64,000 nucleotides of DNA from Lachnospiraceae bacterium (GTDB lineage Bacteria > Bacillota > Clostridia > Lachnospirales > Lachnospiraceae). Position numbers and translations under genes: made by a program. The DNA lies in the NCBI GenBank assembly GCA_902363825.1, contig CABJBK010000004.1, positions 124,001-188,000 of the forward strand, read 5' to 3'. This document shows, one piece after another, positions 34,029 to 43,188 of this stretch (position 1 is the stretch's first letter; each line of letters begins with the position of its first letter). The notes under the pieces are model-generated. The model saw only the letters and a list, made by a program, of their open reading frames with translations. It made no database searches and was not told where the DNA came from.

Positions 34029-34048
34029 GGAAACAAATCAGTGTTTCC
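34029..34048 (-). promoter_or_regulatory. 5-prime leader hairpin of flagellin mRNA
   Basis: GGAAAC and GTTTCC form a 6-bp stem with an 8-base loop ~20-30 bases after the predicted transcription start. It may protect the mRNA 5-prime end or add a GGA motif for CsrA; no more can be said. Confidence 0.4.
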
Positions 34049-34065
34049 TTGCTTACCTGTTATAT

Positions 34066-34092
34066 ATATCGGACATATTCGCCGATACTTTA
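34066..34092 (-). promoter_or_regulatory. sigma-28 promoter of flagellin
   Basis: Minus strand: TAAA (34089-34092), exactly 15 bases, then TCCGATAT (34066-34073). One mismatch from the TAAA-N15-GCCGATAT consensus of Firmicute sigma-28 (SigD). About 180 bases before the flagellin start, giving a long leader. Confidence 0.85.
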
Positions 34093-34111
34093 TAGCAAAA
34101 AGTGACTTTTT

Positions 34112-34591
34112 TCACTTTTTTCTATCTAAAAACTGAGAATCGAGATAAGCATTTTTCATCATGTTCTGATAATAGGTGTTTACTGCTTTCTGACTCGATT
34201 TAACTTCTCGAATCTGCTTTTTAACAGATGCAAATTTTTTCTCGATCAACTGCTTATTTCGTGCTTCTTCCGCCTGTGCAGACATGGTCTTTGCGACTAT
34301 CTCTCGGATCAGTTCCTGCATCTGCCGGATCTGCTCCGCATACTTGTCCATATTCTGTTCGATTTCCGGGCGAACCTGCTCATAGATCTGCTGGAACCCA
34401 TCGTCCAGACAATTAAGCTCCTCGATCAGCGCAGCTTTTTTATCTAATGTTTTTTCAAAATCATCCGGTCCGAGCATCTCATCCGCCAGAAGTACTTTCT
34501 GTTCTTCATTTGCTGCCCGGATTGCATCCAGAATCTTATTTTTTTTCTGCAGACTTTCTGACAGGATTGTTATATAATCTTCTCCCGGCAT
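34112..34591 (-). CDS. FliT-like flagellar chaperone
   Basis: 159 residues, almost entirely helical with heptad patterns (KKAALIEELNCLDDGFQQIYEQV, shortened here to its core EELNCLDDGF), and a C-terminus NTYYQNMMKNAYLDS. No transmembrane segment. Position directly after fliS and before flagellin is where FliT-type chaperones or FlgN-like coiled coils lie. It probably binds FliD or flagellin before export; FliT versus FlgN family cannot be decided by eye, and a clear FlgN is encoded at 43189-43701. Confidence 0.6.
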   Translation of the reverse strand: MPGEDYITILSESLQKKNKILDAIRAANEEQKVLLADEMLGPDDFEKTLDKKAALIEELNCLDDGFQQIYEQVRPEIEQNMDKYAEQIRQMQELIREIVAKTMSAQAEEARNKQLIEKKFASVKKQIREVKSSQKAVNTYYQNMMKNAYLDSQFLDRKK

Positions 34592-34602
34592 ACAAACTCC
34601 TT

Positions 34603-34992
34603 TTAAGATAATTTTGTTCCATTATTGGTTTCCTTCATTACTTCTTTCCATGTATCACGCATCGTCCGCAGATGTTTTAAGACTTCTTCCAGAATTTCTT
34701 TGTCTTTCTTCATATTGGCAAGCGATAAACGCTCTCTCAAGTACACATATACATTTTCAAAATCTTCTGCCACTGCATATTTGTGATTCAATGTCGCGCG
34801 AAATTCATCAATAATATTTTCTACTTTTACGATATTGTTATGTACTTTTTCCACATCGCCCTCTTCGATTGCGCGAATCGCAATATTGCAGAACTTGATT
34901 GCTCCATCATAGAGCATCAGTGTCAGTTCTGCCGGAGATGCAGTCATCACTTTATTGTTTGCATATGCTGCATAACCTGTATTTAGTGCCAT
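34603..34992 (-). CDS. fliS: flagellar export chaperone FliS
   Basis: 129 residues. Typical FliS: GYAAYANNKVMTASPAELTL, MLYDGAIKFCNIAI, and LRERLSLANMKKDKEILEEV. Binds the C-terminus of flagellin in the cytosol and prevents early polymerisation. ATG after GGAGGTACAAATAAC. Follows fliD by 39 bases in the flaG-fliD-fliS-fliT order common in Firmicutes. Confidence 0.93.
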   Translation of the reverse strand: MALNTGYAAYANNKVMTASPAELTLMLYDGAIKFCNIAIRAIEEGDVEKVHNNIVKVENIIDEFRATLNHKYAVAEDFENVYVYLRERLSLANMKKDKEILEEVLKHLRTMRDTWKEVMKETNNGTKLS

Positions 34993-35031
34993 GTTATTTG
35001 TACCTCCATGTAACTTAACTTTATGTCATTT

Positions 35032-36657
35032 TTAACTCAACAGGCTGGACAGAGAAGAAGACTGACTCTGTAAGGACGCCAGTGCCGACTCCATTGCTGC
35101 AAACTTTTTATAATAAGAATCTTCAAGATCTGTCAGCTTATCTTCCCACTTGGAAATGGTATCGGTATAATCACTGTATTCTCTCGCCATCTCAATATCA
35201 TTGTAAATCGTATAGGAACTGCTCAATCCCTTTACCGATTTCATTTTTGTATCGATCGCTGAATACAGTCCACTGGTAAGCTGTTTCATAAATGAAGAAA
35301 CGGTATCCGGATCCGAGCTCAGCATATTCAGCAAAACATCCGAGTTATTCTTACTAACGCTGTCATCCGCATCTCCATCAATATGATACGCATCCTGAGA
35401 ACTGTTTGCTGTCATGGTCGCATAAGTTTCTGTCTTGATGCCAAAACTGGAAAGACTGTATTTTTTTGCTCCATTTGCCGATGCCCACAGCTTCAACTGT
35501 GACGCTGATGTCACATAAGAACCATCGGAATTCTTAATTGCATTTCCGTTGCATTTGTAATACTGTTTATCGGAATCATATGTAACCGCGTTTCCATTGT
35601 AAATATAATAGGAAGTTGACATTGCGTTTTTCATTGTGGACATAATTCCATCAAGTGTATCATCCCTGCGCAGTAACGCCGCCTTGATCTTTTCTTCCCA
35701 TTTTTCCACTTCCGTATCGGTCATCTGATCCTTTTCAGAATCTGTCAGTGGTTCATATCCCTTTGCGCTGTCCGCATTATACAGCGAGTACATCTCTTTC
35801 ATCAGGGAATTATACTGCGACAAAAAGCTCTTGACCTGATCATACATGCTCTGTGTATCCACTGATGTCGTAATACTGATCTCTGAGTTTCCAGTCTCAG
35901 CAAGGCAGTCTATTGTCAGTCCGTTCACAGTATAGGTATTATTTGCAGAGGTAAACTTGGCACCATTCAGCTCAATCTCGGAATCCTGCGCATCCACGAT
36001 GCTCGCTCCGCCCTCTTTGCTCAATCCAACCGTCTTCAAAATATCCGCATCGCCATCAAGAGAAAACGCATTCTGCTCTCCCGTCTTATTCGAGGTCATA
36101 AAGATTCTCTTGTTTGTTGCATCGAAAGAAGCCTTCGTATCTCCCGCGCCATTTAACGCACTCACAAGATCCTTGATCGTAGTATTTCCCGTCACACTGA
36201 CAGTCTTTACTACATTTCCAGAGCTGTCCTTCACCTGGATATCTCCGCCTGATCCGGTATATCCTAATTCGCTCAGCTTCGTTGCTGAAGTCGGTGCGGT
36301 TCCGGCTGAAGTATTTGAAATCTCTCCACCTGTGATATAAGTACCCTTGGCAAGCTGTTTGATCTTTAATGTCTGTGTTCCGTTTACACATGAACCTGCC
36401 GCTGTCACCGTAGCTTTTGCGGAATCTGATACAGTTGTTTTCTTCATTGTCCACGCAGAAGTAAAACGAAGGTTACTGATATTATCATACAGGCTTCGTA
36501 CCTTAATGTTCAGATCTTTCCACGCATCCTGTTTCCATGACAATTTTGTCTGTGCTTTCTGATATTTTTCTTCCTTGGTACGATACGCTGAAACCAGTTC
36601 TGAAATAATAGCTTCGGTATCAAGACCGGAATTAAGACCTGTAATTCGAATTGGCAT
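35032..36657 (-). CDS. fliD: flagellar filament cap protein FliD
   Basis: 541 residues. N-terminal FliD domain RITGLNSGLDTEAIISELVS and KLSWKQDAWKDLNIKVRSLY, a TLKIKQLAKG motif, then central variable repeats, and C-terminal FliD domain with a coiled coil (WEDKLTDLEDSYYKKFAAME) ending SLSSLLS. It forms the cap that places flagellin monomers at the filament tip. Lies 11 bases after flaG. Start ATG after AGGAGG. Confidence 0.93.
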   Translation of the reverse strand: MPIRITGLNSGLDTEAIISELVSAYRTKEEKYQKAQTKLSWKQDAWKDLNIKVRSLYDNISNLRFTSAWTMKKTTVSDSAKATVTAAGSCVNGTQTLKIKQLAKGTYITGGEISNTSAGTAPTSATKLSELGYTGSGGDIQVKDSSGNVVKTVSVTGNTTIKDLVSALNGAGDTKASFDATNKRIFMTSNKTGEQNAFSLDGDADILKTVGLSKEGGASIVDAQDSEIELNGAKFTSANNTYTVNGLTIDCLAETGNSEISITTSVDTQSMYDQVKSFLSQYNSLMKEMYSLYNADSAKGYEPLTDSEKDQMTDTEVEKWEEKIKAALLRRDDTLDGIMSTMKNAMSTSYYIYNGNAVTYDSDKQYYKCNGNAIKNSDGSYVTSASQLKLWASANGAKKYSLSSFGIKTETYATMTANSSQDAYHIDGDADDSVSKNNSDVLLNMLSSDPDTVSSFMKQLTSGLYSAIDTKMKSVKGLSSSYTIYNDIEMAREYSDYTDTISKWEDKLTDLEDSYYKKFAAMESALASLQSQSSSLSSLLS

Positions 36658-36668
36658 ACTGCTTCCTC

Positions 36669-37067
36669 CTATCGTTTCTCATCCACAAGGATTCCCGCCA
36701 TCTCCCACACTTTCGCTATCATATCCAGTGTTTCTTCCGGCGGATACTCACGGATGACTTTCTTGGTTTCCTTATCTACGATCTTTATCGTGATGCGGTT
36801 CGTTTCGTCGTGTACGCCCCACACCGCTTCCGTATTGGTTTTTTTGTTGATCTCATCGACCGCGCGACGAATCGTGTCTTTACTTTGTACTTCGTTAATC
36901 ACCACGTCATCCGATCTTCCGGAATCCGAAGTGTCCGTCACTCCACCCGCAGTGGCATTTCCTACCGCTACCTGTATGTCCTCCTGTGATGTTGTGACTT
37001 TTCCGTCAGGCTGTGGCGTACTTCCCTGATAGACCACTCCTGCCTTTGCCGCTATTTCCATTTTCAT
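36669..37067 (-). CDS. flaG: FlaG family protein
   Basis: 132 residues. The C-terminal half is the FlaG domain: AVWGVHDETNRITIKIVDKE, VIREYPPEETLDMIAKV, then AGILVDEKR. The N-terminal ~50 residues are low-complexity Thr/Ser/Gly. FlaG is a secreted or filament-associated protein that affects filament length; mechanism unclear. First gene of the flaG-fliD-fliS-fliT operon with a sigma-28 promoter; ATG after GGAGGTGGT. Confidence 0.88.
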   Translation of the reverse strand: MKMEIAAKAGVVYQGSTPQPDGKVTTSQEDIQVAVGNATAGGVTDTSDSGRSDDVVINEVQSKDTIRRAVDEINKKTNTEAVWGVHDETNRITIKIVDKETKKVIREYPPEETLDMIAKVWEMAGILVDEKR

Positions 37068-37119
37068 ACCACCTCCGTGTGATAACTCTTTACTCCTGTT
37101 TTTGGTTTTCTATATAATT

Positions 37120-37146
37120 ATATCGGTTTTTTCAGCGAATAATTAA
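37120..37146 (-). promoter_or_regulatory. sigma-28 promoter of the flaG-fliD operon
   Basis: Minus strand: TTAA (37143-37146), 15 bases, ACCGATAT (37120-37127). Same spacing and -10 as the flagellin and flgM promoters; the -35 has one mismatch. 53 bases before flaG. Confidence 0.7.
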
Positions 37147-37153
37147 CCGGTGA

Positions 37154-37369
37154 TCAAAGCATTTTTTTCAATGCCTCGAGTCCTTCCGCGCTGACCGATG
37201 CCCTGTTTTCTTCCTGGATCTGTTTGTAGACCTCTTTCCGGTAGATTGGGACATCCTTTGGCGCTGTTATGCCGATCTTGATCTGATCTCCGCGCACTTC
37301 AAGGATCGATATCTCAATATTATTATTGATCACGAGTGATTCCCCTTTTTTTCTTGTCAGTGCCAGCAT
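37154..37369 (-). CDS. csrA: carbon storage regulator CsrA
   Basis: 71 residues: MLALTRKKGESLVINNNIEI, ILEVRGDQIKIGITAPKDVP, IYRKEVYKQIQEEN. RNA-binding translational repressor that blocks ribosome access to flagellin mRNA; held off by FliW until flagellin is exported. Two bases after fliW stop, so translationally coupled. The family is usually 60-75 residues, so it is full length. Confidence 0.95.
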   Translation of the reverse strand: MLALTRKKGESLVINNNIEISILEVRGDQIKIGITAPKDVPIYRKEVYKQIQEENRASVSAEGLEALKKML

Positions 37370-37371
37370 GT

Positions 37372-37818
37372 CTACTCACCCGCCTTTTCTTTGAGCTTAT
37401 CATAAATCTTATATTTAACCGGATAATCCCCCTCCGCTATGACCTGGATCGCTTTTTTCGTATCGGTGTTGATGATGATCGGTGCTTTTAGGTTCACCGT
37501 GATGTCTTCTTTCTTTCCGGTCGCCGTAAGTGTCACAAGAACATAGGTGTTCTCCGCATTCAGTTCTCCGAGCGGTTTTAAAAGCTCCTCATCAATATCC
37601 GGCGCATAATCCGGTTTTACCGAAAGCGGATCAATGACCGGGAGCGCAAACACTTCATCCTCCAGGCACTGCAGCCAGGATACGCCTTTTTTATCTTTTT
37701 TTTCCGAGTCGTAGATCAGCGCATATTCTTTGTAATCCGGAAATCCGATGATGCCGTTTTCAAAGCAGATCACTTTATCTTTTTGTATATCAATCTCACC
37801 AAACAGTCTTGTATTCAT
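37372..37818 (-). CDS. fliW: flagellar assembly factor FliW
   Basis: 148 residues: ICFENGIIGFPDYKEYALI, SWLQCLEDEVFALPVIDP, YVLVTLTATGKKEDITVNLKAP. FliW binds flagellin and CsrA in turn, linking flagellin export to its translation. Operon order flgL-fliW-csrA as in Bacillus and Lachnospiraceae. Confidence 0.93.
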   Translation of the reverse strand: MNTRLFGEIDIQKDKVICFENGIIGFPDYKEYALIYDSEKKDKKGVSWLQCLEDEVFALPVIDPLSVKPDYAPDIDEELLKPLGELNAENTYVLVTLTATGKKEDITVNLKAPIIINTDTKKAIQVIAEGDYPVKYKIYDKLKEKAGE

Positions 37819-37833
37819 ATGTCATCCACCTTT

Positions 37834-39369
37834 TTACAGATAATCAAGTAATGTCTGCTCCTGTACTTTACTTGCCGCCTGAAGCGCAGCCTGGTAAGCG
37901 GTATAGGACGCTGTGTAATCGATCACGATATCCGACAGGTCTCTGTCTTCGTTATCCGACTTTAATTTTTCTACCGTTGTCATATTGCTCTCAAGACGGT
38001 TTTTAACCAGATCCAGACGCTGTCCCTTTGCTCCTACCGTTGTAAGCGCAAGGTTTACATCTTTTGTATAATTGTCAACAGTTGTCAGTTTTGCATTATA
38101 AAGATCCTGCATGTTCTGGTTTGCATAGTCCAACTGTCTTTGTGCCGCGTCATACCATTTGCTTAACATTTCCTGATCCGCATCAGAAGAATAACGTTCT
38201 GAGGACTGCATCGCTTTGATTTTCTCTACGGTATCGTAAGCGTTCATCGCAAACTGTACCGCATCGGAAAGCTCATCTACATCTCTTCCGATCGAGGCGT
38301 TAAAGGTATCCGCTGCCAGCGTATTGACTGTGATCGACTGATTGTTTCCGATGTAGTAATTGATATCCTGATACATCCGCTCGCCTTTGTCATTGTAGTT
38401 GATGTATTTCACAGGATTTGCCGTATCTGTCTTATCCGTACAGTTGAAATAATGCTCTGGGCGAAGTTCTCCCTCGTTAAAACCAGTCTTGTCATAGGTG
38501 ACAGAAACGCTTGCTTTGTTGGAACGTATAAAGTCCGCCGCATTCTTTCCAAGGAGCAGCTCTCCGGTATCAGTATTTAAGATCACTTCATCATCACCGA
38601 CTGCATAATCCGCTGCATTCAGATTGCTGTTCGTCATCTGTTTGAATGTAAAACCATTTGCAGATGCTCCCGCGCCGGTCGTATCCAAAACTTCTGTCGC
38701 CGTCGTTCCATTCTGCATTTTGTAGGTAAATGTGATGTCCGTCGGATTTTTGATCGCGTTGTAAGACAAGCGGATTCTCTGGATCGTCACTTTGTCTACA
38801 TCTGCTGCCGGTTCATTTGCCGGAACATCTGAGAAAGATTCAAATGTATGGGTATAATAATCTTTTTCTTCAATATTTTCATAGGAAGACGGCTCTGTGA
38901 TCGTATAACTTGCTTTTGAATCCGTCTGGAAAGTCAGTGTGGTGTTGGTCTTGTATCCGGTAAAGATCGTTCTGCCGGCATAATCATTGTTTCCCTCCTG
39001 ATAGATCTGATCACGAAGCTGTTTTAACTGAGTCAGTATCGTATTACGGTTGCTCTGTGTCAGATAGGTATTGGATCCATCATTACACTGTGTATGGATT
39101 TTATCAAGTACCGAATTTAATGTCGTTAAAGAAGACTGCGTCATCTCAATCCAGGACTCCGCATCCTTTACGTTGGTATTCAGGTACTGGTCGATCTGGT
39201 TTAACGTACTTCTGAGACGCAGAGAGCGGACTGCAATGACCGGATCATCCGATGGCACATCGATCTTTTTCTGCGTGGACATCTGCGTGTTCATTCTGTC
39301 TACTTCGATCTTGTTGCGGTTAATATTTGATTTTGTCGTGTTCATGATCATGTTATTGGTAACTCGCAT
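37834..39369 (-). CDS. flgL: flagellar hook-filament junction protein FlgL
   Basis: 511 residues. N-terminal flagellin-like MRVTNNMIMNTTKSNINRN and STQKKIDVPSDDPVIAVRSL, C-terminal coiled coil ending SKVQEQTLLDYL. Longer than the usual ~300 residues because of an inserted middle (~170-360) with TMQN/DKT-type beta segments. Joins hook (FlgK) to filament. ATG after AAGGAGG, 13 bases after the flgK gene. Confidence 0.9.
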   Translation of the reverse strand: MRVTNNMIMNTTKSNINRNKIEVDRMNTQMSTQKKIDVPSDDPVIAVRSLRLRSTLNQIDQYLNTNVKDAESWIEMTQSSLTTLNSVLDKIHTQCNDGSNTYLTQSNRNTILTQLKQLRDQIYQEGNNDYAGRTIFTGYKTNTTLTFQTDSKASYTITEPSSYENIEEKDYYTHTFESFSDVPANEPAADVDKVTIQRIRLSYNAIKNPTDITFTYKMQNGTTATEVLDTTGAGASANGFTFKQMTNSNLNAADYAVGDDEVILNTDTGELLLGKNAADFIRSNKASVSVTYDKTGFNEGELRPEHYFNCTDKTDTANPVKYINYNDKGERMYQDINYYIGNNQSITVNTLAADTFNASIGRDVDELSDAVQFAMNAYDTVEKIKAMQSSERYSSDADQEMLSKWYDAAQRQLDYANQNMQDLYNAKLTTVDNYTKDVNLALTTVGAKGQRLDLVKNRLESNMTTVEKLKSDNEDRDLSDIVIDYTASYTAYQAALQAASKVQEQTLLDYL

Positions 39370-39382
39370 TTATTTATCCTCC

Positions 39383-41278
39383 TTATACTCCGGTCTGTAA
39401 GATCAGCTGATCGTACATCTCTGTCATAACCTGAACCATCTGGGATGACAGATTATAAGCATTCTGGAATTTTACCAGATCAAGCGCTTCTTCATCTTCG
39501 TCCACGCCGGAAATGGAAAGGCGCTGTGACGTGATGGATTCCGAAATATTGGCAAAGTTCTCGTTGAAAGTGCTTGCCTCCTGCTTATCAACCGATACGT
39601 CATTGTACAGGCACTTTAAGAAATCGGATGCTCCGCAGTTGCGGTACATCTTCACATCAGATTGCAGCTTCAAGAGTTCTTCCGCAAGGTCATAAGCATC
39701 CTCACCCTGTGTGATATCGCCGGTCGGATCCTTGCCTTTTAATTCATTGTATTTATCTTTTGTGATCGTTGAAAAACGGGTCGGATCTTTTACACACTCT
39801 TTGGCGACACCGAAATTTGCCGCCGTCAGCCAGTAGTAAGTGTCGCTTTCACTTGTGTAAGTGTAGTTGCCTGCTTTCATTTCAAAGTTATCGTCCGCAA
39901 ATGCTCTCTCTTCTTTTGTAATGTTCGCCACAAAGAACGTGCGCATATCATTTCCGTTTAAGTCCACACCGGTCTGTTCCAGACGGTTGAATTTTGAAGC
40001 GAATGAACGTACAAACGCAGTCATCTGATTCATATAATATGGAATACCGAGGGAATCTATACTGGTTCCGATCTCGGCTTTCTTTCCAACATAATCATCT
40101 AAATTAACGGCTGCGTCAACATCTTCCAGATTGAATGTGAAAGACGTAATCGTCTCGTTCCCTTCCGCGTCTACCGTTGTTTTATAGGAAAATCCGTTGT
40201 AATGGAAATTCTTGTTTCCGATCGTGATGATTCCTTCCGTGTCCATATTCATGCCAGCCATGTCTGTGATGGAAAGTTTCTGGTCAAACGTCACTTTATT
40301 TCCATCGACCTTTGTCAGAACTCCGGAAAAGTTTTCTTCATTATTTCCGTCACGCATCTCAAACAGGGCACGAAGCTGTCCGTTCATGCTCGCGTTTGTG
40401 GTGTTGAAAGAATTTCCGGTATCTGACCAGTAGAGATCGTAAAGTCCGTCGATGTCGGTCTGGTTTACCTTGTAATCACGCGCACGGCACTCTATGGTGC
40501 GGTAATCATAGCCGTCTACAATATCCTGGCCATTGATGGATACCGTATACCAGTTCGCGCCTGTGACACGATCCGGATACTTGGAATCCTTGATCGGCAC
40601 TTCATTTACAGTCACCGGCACGATCTGGGCAAGATCGTCGATCAGAAGCGCGCGCTGGTCACGCAGCTCGTTGGCATATCCGCCGTTTAACTCGAGCTGG
40701 TTGATCTGCTTGTTCAGTGTCGCAATCTTTGACGCCGTCGCGTTTACTTTCGCAACGATCGTCTTGATCTCGTCATTGCAGCTTGACTGAAGGCTCTGAA
40801 GTTCTTCTGAAATTCCGGTAAAATAGCTTGTGAGATTGCTGCTGGCGCCGATAAACTCATTTCGTTTGTTGACATCCCCCGCATTTCCTTTCAAACTGTC
40901 AAGATCTTTGAACATGGTATCGAGGATCGTGGAAAATCCCTTCTGATAGGTCTTTTCATCATCGATATAATAGGTCTCGATCTGTTTCATATAGTAAAGC
41001 CGCTTGTCGTAATAACCGACATTTGCGTTGTTTTCCCAGTATTTTACATCATAGTAGAAATCGCGTACCTGCGTGATCGATGTCGTTGTAACACCGGAAC
41101 CGGTTGTTCCGTACTTCTGATGCACGCGTAAGGCTTCTGATGCCACACGATTTGCAACCTGTTTGGTATATCCGTCCGTCTGAACGTTTGAAATATTATT
41201 TGCGGTCGTATTGATCGCTGCCTGGAAAGAGCTTAACCCAGATCCCGCAATCGTAAGTCCAAAAAATGTTGATGGCAT
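39383..41278 (-). CDS. flgK: flagellar hook-associated protein FlgK (copy 2)
   Basis: 631 residues. N-terminus FFGLTIAGSGLSSFQAAINT then TANNISNVQTDGYTKQ, C-terminus FQNAYNLSSQMVQVMTEMYD then QLILQTGV. Full-length FlgK forms the first hook-filament junction. A second FlgK-like gene lies directly upstream; copies differ widely in the middle. This one ends with the more canonical C-terminus. ATG after GGGAGGAAGATAAAAT. Confidence 0.9.
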   Translation of the reverse strand: MPSTFFGLTIAGSGLSSFQAAINTTANNISNVQTDGYTKQVANRVASEALRVHQKYGTTGSGVTTTSITQVRDFYYDVKYWENNANVGYYDKRLYYMKQIETYYIDDEKTYQKGFSTILDTMFKDLDSLKGNAGDVNKRNEFIGASSNLTSYFTGISEELQSLQSSCNDEIKTIVAKVNATASKIATLNKQINQLELNGGYANELRDQRALLIDDLAQIVPVTVNEVPIKDSKYPDRVTGANWYTVSINGQDIVDGYDYRTIECRARDYKVNQTDIDGLYDLYWSDTGNSFNTTNASMNGQLRALFEMRDGNNEENFSGVLTKVDGNKVTFDQKLSITDMAGMNMDTEGIITIGNKNFHYNGFSYKTTVDAEGNETITSFTFNLEDVDAAVNLDDYVGKKAEIGTSIDSLGIPYYMNQMTAFVRSFASKFNRLEQTGVDLNGNDMRTFFVANITKEERAFADDNFEMKAGNYTYTSESDTYYWLTAANFGVAKECVKDPTRFSTITKDKYNELKGKDPTGDITQGEDAYDLAEELLKLQSDVKMYRNCGASDFLKCLYNDVSVDKQEASTFNENFANISESITSQRLSISGVDEDEEALDLVKFQNAYNLSSQMVQVMTEMYDQLILQTGV

Positions 41279-41293
41279 ATTTTATCTTCCTCC

Positions 41294-43162
41294 CTAACGC
41301 ATGCTGTTGAGCAGTGTATCGATCATTGCCGCGATCACGTTGATGTAACGGCTCGCAGCGTTATATCCGTTCTGGTACTTAATCATGTTTGTAAGTTCTT
41401 CGTCCGTGGAAACACCGATCACTTCCTGCCTCTTGTTATCCGTAGATAACAGGGATCCGGAAAGTGTATCCGTCGCCGTTGCGTAGATATTGCCGTTCAT
41501 TGCCAGTTCATCTACCATCTTCGTGTAGAACTTCTCAAAGGTACAGTTCTCTGTGTCGTACGGACTGAGCCACATTGACTCTGTTGTCCATGCCGCAAGA
41601 AGTTTATTTCCCAGATCATAATCCACGTCTTTCATATTTGCTTTCATATGCGGGAGATTGGTTCCGATCTTTAAGAGATCGCCGTTAATGGACACGCCCT
41701 CGGTCGTATACATTTTGGAACGGTCGTTTAGATCTTCCTCATTGTATTTCCAGATCTTGATCTCATTTCCGTTTGCGTCCGTAACCGCATTGCCCGCCGC
41801 ATCGCGAAGTGTGATCTCGGTATAGCGGTCACATCCGTTTCGTTTGAACAGTTCCTGCGGCGGCAGCTGTCCGTCCTCTCCGCGCGGTGTTGTATTCACA
41901 TCCAAAAACTTTGCGTCTGTCGCAACGATCATATTTCCATCCGCGTCATAGTAGGCATTGCCGTTTTCATCTGCCAGCACGCGGACTGTTTCGCCGTTGA
42001 CCGTTGCCTCGATCGTATGATAGAGTACGTTTCCGTCCGCATCATAGCACGTGCCGTCTTCCGCCACCTGCGTATTCGGGCAGAACAGGTCATTGATCTG
42101 TGTCATCATCGTGTGGATGAGCTGATCGAACTCTGCCAGTGAATTCATCATCGTGGATTTTCCGATGCCTTCCTGATACTGCTCGCTTGTCATCGTGCTT
42201 CCATCCGCATTGTGGAACAGATTATAATAGGTCGGTGTCATATCGCCGCGCGCGAGAAGCTGTGCCTTGATCGATCCCATATCCGTATTCATGTCGGAGG
42301 AGATCTCCTCGGTCAGATCATAGACATAATCCAGATCGCCGGATGTCATATCCGATGTATTCGGCCAGTACGGCGTAATGAAATCCGTTACTTTGTCGGT
42401 CTGTTTTGCCATATTGTACACACGCACTTCATCGAGAAGATCGTGGTTCTCAAAACGGACGCTCACGATGCCATCCGGATTTTCTTCGTATTCAATCTTT
42501 CCGTACGCAGAAAGCTGATCCAGTGCCTGATCTCTCGCGTCTCTTAAGTCCATCGCGGTCTCAATGCCGCCCGCCTCGATCTTCTGGATCTCATAATTCA
42601 GGTCGAAAATGTTCTGCGCCAGTTCATTTACTTTATCTATTTTTTCGGAAATCTGTGTATTGATATTTTTCTGATAAGATTTGAGTCCGGAATAAACCGC
42701 CTTGGAACGGCTGAGGAACAGGCTCGCTTTCTGGATGACCATGTTCTGTGCGGTTGAATTTCCCGGATCTGTTCCGAAATTATTAAACGCGTTCCAGAAA
42801 TCTTTCAGTGCGTTCTGAAACTGTTTTCCTTCCATTTCCTGCAGATAAGTCTGCACTTCATAAGCTGCCTCGTAGGATGTTTCGTAAAACGCTGACCGTG
42901 CTGAGGTAGAACGGTATAATTTGTCCAGAAACATGTCTCTCGTATGTACCACATCCCCGATCGACACACCAAGTCCGTACTGCTGCGGACTGATCGCAGC
43001 ATTCGCAAATTTGATATAATTTTCATCGGTGAACAGTACCTGCTGACGTACATGACCTGTCGTACCTACGTTTGCAAGGTTGTTCGCTGTTGTGTTGATC
43101 GCGTTCTGGTGGTTCCTGAGTGAGGAACTTCCTATATATAAACTTCCAAATGAATTTGCCAC
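41294..43162 (-). CDS. flagellar hook-associated protein FlgK-like (copy 1)
   Basis: 622 residues from GTG 43162 (AAAGGAGA upstream). N-terminus NSFGSLYIGSSSLRNHQNAI then NTTANNLANVGTTGHVRQQV; C-terminus KYQNGYNAASRYINVIAAMI then DTLLNSMR. Between ~355 and 470 there is an inserted segment with repeated YDADGN units, DENGNAYYDADGN and DANGNEIKIW, of the DxDG type seen in calcium-binding or carbohydrate-contact loops. Probably a second junction protein of the hook or an adaptor; two FlgK paralogues in tandem are typical of some Lachnospiraceae. Confidence 0.82.
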   Translation of the reverse strand: MANSFGSLYIGSSSLRNHQNAINTTANNLANVGTTGHVRQQVLFTDENYIKFANAAISPQQYGLGVSIGDVVHTRDMFLDKLYRSTSARSAFYETSYEAAYEVQTYLQEMEGKQFQNALKDFWNAFNNFGTDPGNSTAQNMVIQKASLFLSRSKAVYSGLKSYQKNINTQISEKIDKVNELAQNIFDLNYEIQKIEAGGIETAMDLRDARDQALDQLSAYGKIEYEENPDGIVSVRFENHDLLDEVRVYNMAKQTDKVTDFITPYWPNTSDMTSGDLDYVYDLTEEISSDMNTDMGSIKAQLLARGDMTPTYYNLFHNADGSTMTSEQYQEGIGKSTMMNSLAEFDQLIHTMMTQINDLFCPNTQVAEDGTCYDADGNVLYHTIEATVNGETVRVLADENGNAYYDADGNMIVATDAKFLDVNTTPRGEDGQLPPQELFKRNGCDRYTEITLRDAAGNAVTDANGNEIKIWKYNEEDLNDRSKMYTTEGVSINGDLLKIGTNLPHMKANMKDVDYDLGNKLLAAWTTESMWLSPYDTENCTFEKFYTKMVDELAMNGNIYATATDTLSGSLLSTDNKRQEVIGVSTDEELTNMIKYQNGYNAASRYINVIAAMIDTLLNSMR

Positions 43163-43188
43163 GGTTTCTTCTCCTTTCTTCCCTTATC

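Noticed and set aside
36086..36454. 122-codon minus-strand frame inside fliD
   Set aside because: Alternative frame within a clear fliD gene; no ribosome site.
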